A stretch of DNA of 64,000 nt from Gracilaria domingensis. Taxonomy: Eukaryota > Rhodophyta > Florideophyceae > Gracilariales > Gracilariaceae. The translations under genes were made by a program, and so were the position numbers. A model generated the notes under the pieces. It saw only the letters and a list, made by a program, of their open reading frames with translations. It ran no database searches and had not been told where the DNA came from. This document shows positions 51,579 to 62,522 of the stretch, piece by piece (the first letter of the stretch is position 1; every line of letters starts with the position of its first letter). The stretch is taken from NCBI GenBank assembly GCA_022539475.1, contig VCMS01000269.1, positions 28,933 through 92,932 of the forward strand. Direction: 5' to 3'.

Positions 51579-52438
51579 TGTTGAGCTAAACGCCCTTTGT
51601 GGGGATGCACCGAGGTGCTTTACAACGTTTGCTGATCCTTTACCGGCTTCGACACCTCAGGTTATGAGAGGCTACTGGGGTAGTGCCCGTATTTTGGGGT
51701 ATGCTTAGGAAGGGTAGTATTTCTGCACACGTGTGCCAAGTTGGTCCGATCGCGCGGACGCCGTGGCAACCCTGCCACTAGGGCACACCTGTAGTATATC
51801 GGCTGACAGCGCCGGATAGTTAGATATTTTAATTGATATTTTCAAGTGCCGTACATAAGTGGCGGTACTTGCCGCCACTGTACGCGAAGTAAACCTCAAC
51901 GAGGCCTTTGGCTCTGATCTTCTTGCCGTTTGCGCACGGTCACAAGCCCCATCCTGGGGAATACCGCCGCAATTCCGGGCTGATCAACCAACCTCCATCT
52001 CTGAGGAGTACTAATCCGTCGTCACGGCACCTTTACTATCTATTCTATTGTTCTTACTTCCGTCTTACGGCTTTTCGATACTCTGCCCTGTCATACAGGT
52101 TTGGCCCATTAGCCTCCGGACTTATTCCCGTTATCTCGAGTCAGTGCTCCGCAGTGCGGCTCGCTTGCTAATCTTTTGTCGTCCCATACCGTAGAGCTGG
52201 ATGCCTCCACTCGCTGTGGCTCGCCGGAACCATCCGGATACCTACGCCGATTCTACCCCCTCCACCTCCGACTGCACGCCCAGATCGGGGCCACCCGGAT
52301 TTACACCCGGCTCGTGTTGGCCCTATCGGAGGGTTCTGTCACTGCGCCTACCCCTGTAGGGAGCAGGGTTCGAACACCCCTGTCGGTGTTCTTCCGCGAC
52401 GCGGCTGTTGTTTTCCCGCCACCGGGTTTGCACCACCA
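51579..52438 (+). repeat. 5' LTR (copy B)
   Basis: Begins TGTTGAGC and ends near TTTGCACCACCA, right before a putative primer-binding site. It is homologous to copies at 9790 and 62523. The TATA-like box seen in the other copies reads TACATAAG here. Confidence 0.85.
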
Positions 52439-52440
52439 AC

Positions 52441-52456
52441 TGGTCTCCCGACTTAG
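52441..52456 (+). other. putative tRNA primer-binding site of the LTR element
   Basis: TGGTCTCCCGACT follows the 5' LTR end by about two bases. The leading TGG would pair with a tRNA CCA end. The tRNA identity is not known from this window. Confidence 0.5.
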
Positions 52457-52600
52457 AATCGGCTTTATTGGCCAATGTTTATTAGAGTTGGTTTGTTTGT
52501 TTGGAGCCCAGATAGTTGGGAATATCCGTTCTCACAGTTCTCTCATTGTCCGTTTTCGTAAGTTGTTTTGTTTGCCAATTGGCCGACTGTGTCGGTTAAC

Positions 52601-54621
52601 GATGTCGTCCCGTCGCAGGAGTAGCGCGCCACGTGCCGCTTCTGTGCCCGGTCGTCCGGCTTGCCGGCAAGTTTGCCTCCGTTGCCGAAGGACGCACTGG
52701 ATGTCCCAGGCAATGGCGACCCGAAACCGGCTTCCCGGGGCCTCCGTTCTGATAACGGGACCCCACCCACTCGTGGGCCAACTGAAACCGCACCTGCGGC
52801 TGATGCCGCCGCAGTGGTTGACGTTATGTCGTCGCGGTCCGACGAGTATACCCTCCGTGAATTAGAGGCTCAGGTTCGCATCCTGCAGAACTCCCAAGTG
52901 GGCCTCATCCGGGATATTACGAAACTCCGGCAACGGCTCGATGAAGCCGGTGTCCGGGATGTTTCGAGCGACGTCCGTGTTTTACGGTCTGATGTCAACC
53001 AGATTATGGAACACCTACAGGTGTCGGCTGGTCTGCACGAGCAGGCTACCGCACGCCTGGACCGCCTGGCTACCCGTCTGGAGACCGTCGAGCAAATCAT
53101 CGTATCTGATGCTCAGAACAGGCTGTTGCGCCGGGAGCCCCGGTTTCTGAGGGTTCTCAGTACTCGCGCCGTTCCCGGGATCGTCCGGCAAAGAAGAAGG
53201 TCAAGGTTGAGTCTGACTCGTCTTCTTCATCCTCTTCTGATGAGGAGGGCTCCGAAAAGGGATCGTCTACCGACTCTTCTGACAGCGCGGAAGAGCGCTC
53301 TCGCTATCGTGCATCCCGTTCGCGGGCTACTGAAGCCACTTCTGGTGTTGCACGAGGCCGTACGAAAGGACGGAGACACCTGGGATTGAAGGAATTGAAG
53401 CCGACAAACTTACTGTATCGGAAGCTGCTATCGTACCGATATTATCGGCTTGATGACACGACGCCACAGAGAACCCCACGTGGGACTGGCAAGGTACGAA
53501 ACCATCTCCGACAGATGGAGCTCACGCTGAAGCCCCATAAGTTCTCTGGGGAAGATTCAATTCTTGTCTTGGATTTTCTTGGCCGCTTCGTGGCGGAAGC
53601 CGATGTACTTCGGATGAGCGAGGCACAGGCCTACATTGCGCTGCCGTACTTCTTGACGGACGTAGCAGAAGACCAGTACAATTGGGTTCGTGGGTCGACC
53701 CAAGCCTCTGAGGGAGGAGTTACGTGCTGGCCGGAAGCGGTACAATATCTCCTGCGCTCTTACGCAACAGGCAATGCGATACAAGGTGCTATACTCGCGC
53801 TGCGAGAGACGAAGCAAGGAGCCGAAGAGTCGAAAACCGTTTATTCGACCCGCCTCAATAAGGCTTTCCACAGATGTGGCAACGTGTTCTCGGCAGCTGA
53901 GCGGTGCACGATGTTCGTCGATGGCCTAGATCGTTCGATCAGGACACTGGTTGCCCGTTATCGGGAGAACAAACGCCGGATTACTTATCTGGAACTAGTC
54001 CAAGTTGCCCAGGCTGTGGGAGATGCAGCTCGAGCACGCGCTGGTATCAAGACGCGTACGCGCCGACTCCTTCATGTAGAAGGCCGGGAAGCTTCACTGC
54101 CTCACTCGCGAGGTTCTGTTCAAGGGGGTTATGATAACCCACACCTGTTACAGGACGATGGTTCAATGCCGAGTTCGGAATTGCCGTCGACGACGGAGCA
54201 GTCTACAGTGGACGTAGACCCCGCTCTGTACGCCGGACGTCAAGTCCCGGCATTGCCCGTGCCGCACTCTGGCGGATATCGAAGCCAACGCCCTGGATGG
54301 AGGGACCCGTATCCTCCTCGACAAGAGCGCCGGCCGCCCAACGCGGATCTTCTCCGTCACCTTATTTGTCATACCTGTTACAGGCCAGGGCACATCGCTC
54401 CGAATTGCTTAATGTCCATACGGGACATGGCGAAGATAGTGCCTCAGTATGAGTCGTTGACGCCCGCCGAGCGGGAACGTGTTCCCGACAAATCGTACCT
54501 TCGTGCGAAGGCGGAGACTGAGCCTGGAAACCAGGAAACGGTGCCATCGAATGGTGGAACTGTAGCCGCCCCTGCGGAATCGCAACCTCCGCAGATTGGC
54601 GGCGAAGCTCAGAAAAACTGA
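52601..54621 (+). other. gag region of the chromovirus
   Basis: The first part encodes a Ser/Arg-rich leader and a coiled coil (heptads around 52830-53110). The second part contains a capsid-like helical region and a single CCHC zinc knuckle (C-x2-C-x4-H-x4-C, about 54370-54410), typical of nucleocapsid. It is described as a fossil part; the degree of intactness is covered in the element entry. Confidence 0.8.
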
Positions 54622-54737
54622 GCAAGGCAGCCCCCAGCAATGGAGAGGCGCCCCCAGCGACGGGGTTTAGTGCACCTGAGGCTGAGAAGCCTCGCTCCCC
54701 GGTCACAATCCTTTCGAGGAAACTGGCCACTACAGAC

Positions 54738-57700
54738 GTGGACTCTGAGCACCTTGGTGTCTTGCGTCGCCCGTTGATACGGTCTAAAAACAGCCGGTTC
54801 CCGGATAGAGTCCTGTTCATGGCGAAACGTAACTACAAAGTTTACGCCGACCTAGGTGTTTCCGACCAGTACATGGTTCAGCACTTGTCCGTGCTCGATA
54901 CAGGAGCTGGGCCAAATTTCTTGGTTGAATCGATGATTCCGCCGCACTTGCGGTCTCGCGTTCGTGCGGCGCCGCAGATTGATATAGCGGATGCGAACAA
55001 TCGGCCACTTTCGACTGTGGGAGTAATAGACCTGCTCGTCAGGCTTGGCCGCTACGTGGCGAAGCTCGATTTCTTGGTTTGCAAGCAACTCGCTGCTCCG
55101 GTTATCCTCGGCTGCGACTTCTGTGACCGCTTCGTCGATGCAATTCGACCGCGGGAGCGAACCATCGAAATGGAAGATGGGACTACTGTACCAATCGTTC
55201 GGCGTCCCCTGCGCCGGGCTCTGAAGAAGCAAGTCCCTTTGCCTGCGGCACAGAAGCCTACAGCCGATGAACGGAAGTCTACAAAGCTCCGAGTAGCTCG
55301 GTCTATTTCCATCCCGCCTGAATCACAGGTCTGGGTTACTGTGACGTCTCCACAATGTGGCTTACAAACGGTACAACCGTTGCCTGCGTTACAGGAGAAG
55401 CATCAGATTGCCCTCGCTAAAGGGATTGTTTTCGTCGAACCCGAGAAGCCTTTTCAGGTGCTGGTTGCGAACTTCAGCCGTCTTCCTCAACGGTTGCTTA
55501 GGAGCCAAGTTATTTGTTCATTGCTTCAGCACCCTGCGGCTATAGTGCCTACTCAGGTTTCTATTGCCAAGGTTCTCGGAATCCTCGAAGCTGAGGAGGG
55601 GGAGGCGGAACGGAACAATTCCGAACCGAATACTGGACCGAACAGTTCGTCGGAAGATGCTACGCCGACTTCGTCGGATGCAAATAACCGCAGCCTGTCG
55701 AAGGAGGCAATGCCGACCTCGTCGGACAGTAATGATACGGACCTGAGTGCTGCTAACACGAAGGAAAAGGCAGTACAGGAGCTTGAGTCTCTGGACTTCA
55801 GTCATGTCCCAGAGACTCACCGCGATAAATTGCGGCATATGCTCAAAGAGTTCACGCCCATGTGGGATGGTTCCCTCGGGAAGATTGGTATTCCCGAACA
55901 TCGGATTGATTTGCTACCGAATACTCGGCCCATCTCACAGCACCCTTACGGGGCAGGACCGACAGCTCGGGAGGAGGAGAAGGCTCAGGTAGAGAAGATG
56001 CTCCGCGCTGGAGTTATCGAGCCGGCTCAGTCACCATGGGCATCGCCGGTGGTGCTCGCGCCCAAAGCTGACGGGTCTTGGCGATTTTGCATCGACTACC
56101 GCAAGTTGAATGCGGCTACGGTCAAGGATGTGTATCCTATCCCACGAATGGATGAATGCATCGATTCATTGGGCGACGCGAAGTTGTTCACAACCCTAAA
56201 CGCGAATTGGGGCTATTGGCAAGTTCCCGTGAGGGCTGAGGATCGTGACAAGACAGCCTTCGTTTGTCATGAAGGATTGTACCGATTCAATCGGATGCCC
56301 TTTGGGTTAACGAACGTGCCAGCCACTTTTCAACGAGCTGTGGATATTTTGCTAGCCCGCTTCAAGTGGAAGACTTGCCTGGTATACCTGGATGACATCA
56401 TTGTCTACTCCAGCAACCTGGATGAGCACTTGACCCACATACGGGATGTGATGCGAGTCCTACGCGATGCAGGCAATACGCTTAAGCTCAAGAAGTGTGA
56501 GTTCTTTACCGAAACCGTCAGCTTTCTCGGCCATGTTATCCGTCCGGGACGGCTTTCGATTGACGAAGTACGCGTGAAATCCCTCAAAGAGGCTAAGCAT
56601 CCGAGGACGCAGACGGAACTCCGATCTTTTCTCGGCTTGTGCAATGTGTATCGCCGCTTCATTCCGAACTTCGCGGATATCGCTGCACCTCTGAACGAGC
56701 TTCTTCGCAAAGGACAGCCAGTCGACCTGGAAGAATTCGACTACCGCAAGGCCGCGGCTTTCTCGTCGCTCGTGGACGCGGTGACATCGCCACCTGTTTT
56801 ATCCCTGCCTAGGGCTGGTTTGCCGTATGCAGTAGATACGGATGCGAGCGACTACCAAGTCGGCTGTGCCCTATTCCAGACCACCAATGATGGCGAGCGA
56901 TTGCCAATTGGGTATTGGTCAAGGAGCCTCAACGTTCACGAGAGGAATTACTCGGTATCCGAGAAGGAGTGCTTGGCAGTTTTCTGGGGCATTACGGACA
57001 CTGCGGCTCTATCTTATGGGGACCCGCTTCATTGTTCCTACCGATCACTCGGCCTTACGCTGGCTACTCTCTATGGCAGAGCCATCTGGCCGCTTGATGC
57101 GGTGGAGACTTCGCTTGTCGGAATTCGACTTCGAAATCCGTTGCAAGAAAGGACTCCTGAACACTCAGGCTGATGCACTGTCCCGCTTGGAAACAGCGGC
57201 TGAAGCTGCGCTAGTCGATGATCTGGAGATAAGGTGCTTCCTCGCGGAAGACGGCTCGAGCGATGCCGATGAAGAATCTAAAGGATGGGACATCTACGAT
57301 GCTGTTTTATCCGTGTCAGACACGCAACCCGAACCGGGCTCTTTCGTACCGATCAAGCCGGAGGAACTCATCCGGGAGCAGCACACCGACCGTTTTTGTA
57401 CGGAGATTCGTAGTCGTCTAAACGGTGGAGCACAGTTGCCTTTCGTCGAGAACGACCAAGGATTTCTAATCCGAACTTTCGGAAACAGGCCACAGATTGT
57501 GGTTCCGCACTCACTTCAGTCACGTGTACTGCATTTGTCGCACTATGCGAAGTTGTCAGCCCACCCTGGTGGCAGGAAGTTGTACTACACCTTACGGAAG
57601 GACTTTTACTGGCCAGCAATGGCTTTCGACGCGTATGCCACTGTTCGTGGATGTTCTGACTGCGCGAAGAACCGCGTCAAGCTGCGGAAGTATTTCAAGA

Positions 57701-58581
57701 AGTTGGTACTATTCCCTGCTAGGGCTCCACTGGAGTTTGTGGCGATCGATCTACTCGGTGAGTTTATTCGCACCCGCCGGGGAAACCGGTTTTTGCTTGT
57801 TATCACCGACCGCTTTTTTAAGCTGGTACGGACTGTGCGTTTAAAGAAGGTTACTGCTAGTGCGGTCGCCCAAGCTTTTGTTACTCACTGGGTTTTTGTC
57901 TACGGACCGCCGATTGACTTATTATCGGATAATGGACCGCAGTTCACGGCCAAGTTCTTTCAGGACGTATGCCGCATCTTGCGGATCCAAAACTGGTTTA
58001 CGACAACATATCATCCCCAGAGTAATGAGCAGGTTGAGCGTTTTAACCGCACGATGCTCAACGTATTGCGGACGTTTGTTGCCGAGCATCCGTCGGAATG
58101 GGATCAGTACACCGATGCGGTGACATATGCCTACAATACGCAGGTTCATCGCACAACTCAGATCTCGCCGTTCGAGCTTGTGCTATCACGCGTCCCACCT
58201 TCGGTGGCTATCGAGCCACAGCCAACTTTGGATAAGTTCCCGTCGCCCCGTCTTCACAGGGACGCCTGGAAGGACTGGTTCAAGAACATTATCCCTACAG
58301 TTGGGCAGAATATCGCTAAGTCACAGGCCGCATACAAGCGGAATTTTGACGCTAGAGTGCGTAAGAATGCCCCTCAGATCAGGGAAGGTAGCTATGCCTT
58401 CGTACGGAAGGAGTACTACAACCCCGAGAAGGAGAAGCGCCACAAGCTTTCTCCTATCGCGGACGGCCCGTTCCGGGTTATTGCTGTTACCGACACAACG
58501 GTTGTCCTTGATATCAAGGGAGAGCACGAGCGTTTGTCGCTAGATCGCATAAGGCCTGCGCCAAATCCTGTTTCGCAGTAA
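54738..58581 (+). other. pol region of the chromovirus (PR-RT-RH-IN)
   Basis: Domains in the Ty3/gypsy order are visible. An aspartic protease has the DTGA motif (about 54895). A reverse transcriptase has FCIDYRKLN and YLDDIIVYS (about 56085-56415). RNase H begins with VDTDASDYQ (about 56830). Integrase has an HHCC zinc finger (57555-57670) and the acidic catalytic residues around ATDLLG, SDNGPQF and the E of NEQVERF (57745-58045). A variable acidic linker separates protease and RT. Integrase after RNase H marks it as Ty3/gypsy rather than copia. Confidence 0.92.
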
Positions 58582-58617
58582 TCGCTACCGTCATCGTCGG
58601 CCCCTACCGCACCCACT

Positions 58618-60156
58618 GTGGAAACAGCCGTCGAAACGGAAACAGCCGCCGCAGCGGGTACTCGCACTCAACCGTCTGTGTGGCCCCATCCGGATCGCGG
58701 ACTTGCTCATTTGCCTGCTAAGCCGGAATCTGACCGGTCGGTCTCCAATGCCGCACATGTGCACACGCGGATAATGGCCCCTATGGGGATACTCGCCGCC
58801 ACCCCCGACGCTCCCACTGAGGAGGGGGAGGAGGCAGGTCGCTCTTTTTCGTTGTCGCCGTCGTCGACGGAGTCGCCTTCGCAGGCCTCTGTATCGCACG
58901 CAAGTCGTGATGAATGCACGTCAACGCGCGACACACAGCCGCAGAGCCGGAAAGAAGAGAACGACGCGCAGCTACCGCGGGAGCCTCAAGAGGAGGAAGA
59001 TCACTCTCGCTCACCACCGCCGTCGCGGACGGAGTTACGTTTGCAGGCCCAAGAACGGGAACACAGTACCGATGTGGTACGTGATTCGCAGCCGGAAAGC
59101 CGGAGGGATCGCACAGTTTCGCGGAGGCCTTCTGAAAAGGACGCCACCTCGTTGACGATTGAAGCCGGAAGACCGGAAGAGGAGGACGCGCCGTTACCAC
59201 GGAAGGTTGAGGTGGAAGGCAACACTATGGTGAATCGAAAAGACGGAAGTCCGGAGAAAGAAGGGTTAGTTCGAAAAAACCGTGCTGTTACGGCAGACCC
59301 GACTTCGGGAGATTTTGGTGCAGCACCGAGCCCCAAAGCCGTCAAAAATACGGAATCAACCACCAGTGTGGCGAACAGTGAAACCACAGCAAGTGGGCAG
59401 CACTCAAGCACTGACGACGCGTGCACGTCGCGCCAAGTGTCGAGCTCCGTGGGAGATCCGCCTCCAACAGAGGATTACAGTGCGCAAGCCGAGCATGTGC
59501 CAGCCACAGACCTGGCGCCGTCTAAAAACGGTTCAAAAAATTCCGAATTTGAATCGACTCTTGACAGCCATGCAAAGGCGCAGGTGTCGCAAACCGCAGC
59601 GCGCGGCGAACCGCCGCCACGGCACGTGCCAGAACACCACTTGCTGGCTCACCGCTCTGCGGAGCGTTCACCGTCGCAACGGGAGATTGTGCCGGAACGC
59701 CGGAAGCTCGCTATTCGAGAAGACCGAAGCACGGTCACAGCCCAGCAGCATGGGGAGAAGAACCAGGAATCTGGAAGCATGATTGTCAGGAACGCACCAT
59801 GGTCACGAAGACCAAAGCCTGGCGTACAGGATGTACTGCCATCAGGACGGAAGCCGATCATGAATGACGATGCCCACGACGGGAGAAGCGACGACTACGC
59901 CTCGAAAGAGGATTCCTCGAGCAAGCCGCACACAGAGCGGAGTGTTCTCGATGAGGAATATGTCATTGACCGTCTGGTAAGTCACGGCTACGCCCCTGAC
60001 GGGGAACTACTGTATCGAGTCCGTTGGTACGGCTACGCCTCTTCAGAGGATACGCACGAGCCCATTGAGCACTTGCCTCGCTCGAAGGCCTTGCAGTACC
60101 ACCGTCGCACAGGGACACCGATACCGGCTACGCTGGACAAGGCCCAAGTGGGTTGA
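58618..60156 (+). other. chromodomain-containing ORF of the element
   Basis: A 512-codon open region follows integrase. Most of it is a disordered Ser/Glu/Pro/Arg-rich linker. The last about 70 residues (about 59940-60130) match a chromodomain: EYVIDRLVSHG, LLYRVRWYGY, then T-H-E-P-x-E-H-L, with the aromatic residues that cage methyl-lysine partly kept. In chromoviruses this domain follows integrase and directs insertion to histone-marked chromatin. Here it is separated from integrase by an unusually long linker and a stop codon. Confidence 0.75.
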
Positions 60157-60533
60157 CCACCCACGTCTCTATTGAGCGCAGCCGTCTCAGACGGAATATG
60201 CCGCCTCATGCGACAGTATTGCATTACGCAAGAATATGCCGCGTCAAGCGGATGCAACTAAGTTAATTTGAGATCACTTAGCCGCCTCAGGCGGACCAGG
60301 CCGCTCTAAGCGGACAGCTTTTTGCTGAACAGACAAGCCGCGAAACGCGGAAGCCACTTACAGTGGAGAAGAAGAAGAAGAAGAGAGAAGCCTAAGAAGA
60401 AGGAGAAGAAGCCAGGACACTGGAAGGAAAACTAAGAAGTTTTATCGCTACAGCCGCTTCTGCGGAAAGGTACCCCTCTCTCGTGGGCCACTCGCAACAG
60501 CCTCGAACGAGGCATTGCCCCCTGAGGAGGGGG
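60148..60533. repeat. array of micro-hairpins in the retroelement 3' spacer
   Basis: About a dozen short perfect stem-loops with 2-5 nt loops are packed in under 400 bp. Examples: CCGTC-TCA-GACGG (60182-60194), TTGC-ATTAC-GCAA (60219), CCGC-GTCAA-GCGG (60239), CCGCC-TCA-GGCGG (60282), CCGCT-CTA-AGCGG (60301), CAGC-TTTTT-GCTG (60315), CCGCG-AAA-CGCGG (60338), CCACT-TAC-AGTGG (60354), AAAACT-AAGA-AGTTTT (60428), CCGC-TTCT-GCGG (60454), GCCTCG-AA-CGAGGC (60500) and CCCCCT-GAGG-AGGGGG (60518). A GAAGAAG-rich purine tract lies at 60366-60412. The spacer itself encodes nothing recognisable. Confidence 0.85.
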
Positions 60534-60663
60534 GAGAACAGGAAGAAAAATGTGAGCCAAGCCAGCAACCTGGAGAAGTTTACCTCTAACTATTGAGTTC
60601 GCCCCTCATCATCAGGGTCTACTACGGACTACTACAGCCCGTCAGGGATCTCGAGCCGGAAAA

Positions 60664-62469
60664 TTACGCGCCGGACGGTCCAGCACCTGGGGTGCCCCCA
60701 CTACCGGGAGCTCCGGAGAAGCGCTGTGCCGCTATCGCTTGCAACTCAGACTCGTCGGTCACCGTATCGGGAACGGCCACTCCCACGCCTCTGAGGAAGT
60801 CGCGAATGACCGCCGCTCGCGGAGTGAGAGAGGAACTGCGGCCCCCGGCGGATGGCACATCCTGAGCCCACGGGCCGGTCGGATCGGGAGCCGCTACAGC
60901 GGGTGGGACCACAACCACGACGTCGTCGTCGTTGCCCATAGCTTCGAGCTCTGGTTCTTTCTCCACGCCCTCTGGGCTCCCCTCATCCATGGGGCTTCCT
61001 CCCTCAGTAGGGTCATCACCGTCGTCATCGACGTATACGAACCCACGCGGGTGCCCTTCCGGGATATGGCGCTCCTCTCGGCGGCGACCAGCCGCCTCAG
61101 CGGGACCAATTATCTCCCAAATCCAGGGTTCGAAGTATACGAAGTCGCCGGCATTGACGTTCCGTTCGGGAGAACGGTCCGACTGCCGACGAACCCCGTC
61201 GGAACCCTGACTAGCAGGCACCTCATTCCAGTCAATCTGGTCAATGACGTCCACCAACGCGGTGGCTTTGCGCGCATTGCGAACCGAGCCGAGTACCTCG
61301 GAGAGATCCAACGCTCGGATCGCTTGCCGGATGAGCTCCGGGATGAACCAAATTCGGTACGAATCATATGCCTCGATGAGGAGGAAAGCCGCAACGCGGA
61401 CAGTCCATTCTGTTGCCAGGATGCTCCACAGGCCGCGAGGCGGATCATTCATGAAGTACGAGCCTATGTAAGTTAGGCAGGGCGGTAGCTCTACGTGACA
61501 CCCTCGTGGGTCTTCGACCGCAGGCCAGAATGACGGCAGCGGCAGGTATCGCCCAGTATGGGAGTGACGCGCAATGCGTTCCACCTCCGTGCACTGGTAC
61601 GGCACCAGTACCCCGAAGCGGGAACGCCATTTCCTCTCGAATCGGAGGCCTTCATGAAATTGAGAGCGCCCAGGACGGCGAAGGAACCGGAACTCGGCGC
61701 GAAGGATCTGCCGCGCCCACAGGATCAACTCCTGCTGCGGCTGAACGGTGTCCGAATATCGGTCAATTTCGTCCAACGCGTTGGCTAGATGGTCGCCGTA
61801 GCCGACCTCGCCGAAAGTTCGGTAACGTGCCACATCGTACTGGTACTGTGCCGGCACCGGATGTTCGTTCGGAGCTCGGAAGTGTCGCGCGTACCCAATG
61901 CGGGCCATCTCATTGCGAGCGAATTGTCTCGTATCGTTTCGACCTACAAACAGGCAGCTCGGTATAACCGCAACGCGGGGGATCCAGTCCCATGAACGGG
62001 TAACGTCAGCAGGAAGCCCACCAGGGAGTTGACCGTCGACAGCGTACGAGTCGACGAGCTCGGTATCCCGAACGGCTTCGGCATCAAACCAGGGAGCCTG
62101 GGCGAAAAGGAAACTGTGCCGGTGCGGATCCCGGATGCGTAACGCGCCTGCGGTAGGCCACCCACCCAGCGTAGCTGGCATCTCGGCGTTGAACCAATCC
62201 CATACGGGTGCGGCACCAGCCCGAGCTGGAGCGTGATCCTGTTCGGAAGAACCCGTTTGAGAGGCAGCCGCTGACTGCGGAAGGGGTACAGACCGGAACG
62301 GCGGGTTGGACACTTGCATGCGTGCCGTCGAGGACGGAGGGCCGTTCGGTGCGTTGGACATCGCGGAAGGGCTCGAGATGACGAGGTTCGCTACTGACAC
62401 CGGAGGTGTTGGTGGCTCCGAACAGTTCTCGGCAGACCCGTCTTGGGAGACTTCCTTATATACCTCCAT
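60664..62469 (-). CDS. antisense ORF of the chromovirus, unknown protein
   Basis: A 601-codon frame runs opposite to gag-pol between the hairpin spacer and the 3' LTR; its start lies 54 bp from the LTR. A second, truncated copy with the same frame lies at 8733-9736, so the ORF belongs to the element family. The N-terminal about 90 residues are Pro/Ser/Ala-rich. Residues about 90-400 are a folded-looking, Trp- and Arg-rich region (WDWFNAEMPATLGGWP, FGEVGYGDHLANALDEIDRY, RSRFGVLVPYQCTEVERIARH). The C-terminal part is acidic and disordered. No known domain is recognised. Antisense accessory ORFs are reported in some plant Ty3/gypsy elements; any role here is unknown. Confidence 0.65.
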   Translation of the reverse strand: MEVYKEVSQDGSAENCSEPPTPPVSVANLVISSPSAMSNAPNGPPSSTARMQVSNPPFRSVPLPQSAAASQTGSSEQDHAPARAGAAPVWDWFNAEMPATLGGWPTAGALRIRDPHRHSFLFAQAPWFDAEAVRDTELVDSYAVDGQLPGGLPADVTRSWDWIPRVAVIPSCLFVGRNDTRQFARNEMARIGYARHFRAPNEHPVPAQYQYDVARYRTFGEVGYGDHLANALDEIDRYSDTVQPQQELILWARQILRAEFRFLRRPGRSQFHEGLRFERKWRSRFGVLVPYQCTEVERIARHSHTGRYLPLPSFWPAVEDPRGCHVELPPCLTYIGSYFMNDPPRGLWSILATEWTVRVAAFLLIEAYDSYRIWFIPELIRQAIRALDLSEVLGSVRNARKATALVDVIDQIDWNEVPASQGSDGVRRQSDRSPERNVNAGDFVYFEPWIWEIIGPAEAAGRRREERHIPEGHPRGFVYVDDDGDDPTEGGSPMDEGSPEGVEKEPELEAMGNDDDVVVVVPPAVAAPDPTGPWAQDVPSAGGRSSSLTPRAAVIRDFLRGVGVAVPDTVTDESELQAIAAQRFSGAPGSGGTPGAGPSGA

Positions 62470-62510
62470 CGCGAGGCGTATCGAGCCGACGGAGTCGGTG
62501 TCTCAGCCTG

Positions 62511-62522
62511 AGAAGGGGGAGA
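62511..62522 (+). other. polypurine tract of the LTR element
   Basis: AGAAGGGGGAGA directly abuts the LTR start TGTAGAGC, the usual plus-strand primer position. The same tract precedes the LTR at 9790 (9778-9789), which identifies both downstream repeats as 3' LTRs. Confidence 0.8.

Noticed and set aside
52360-52392. tRNA-like T-arm (GGTTCGAA context) inside the LTR
   Set aside because: No acceptor, D or anticodon arm can be built around it.
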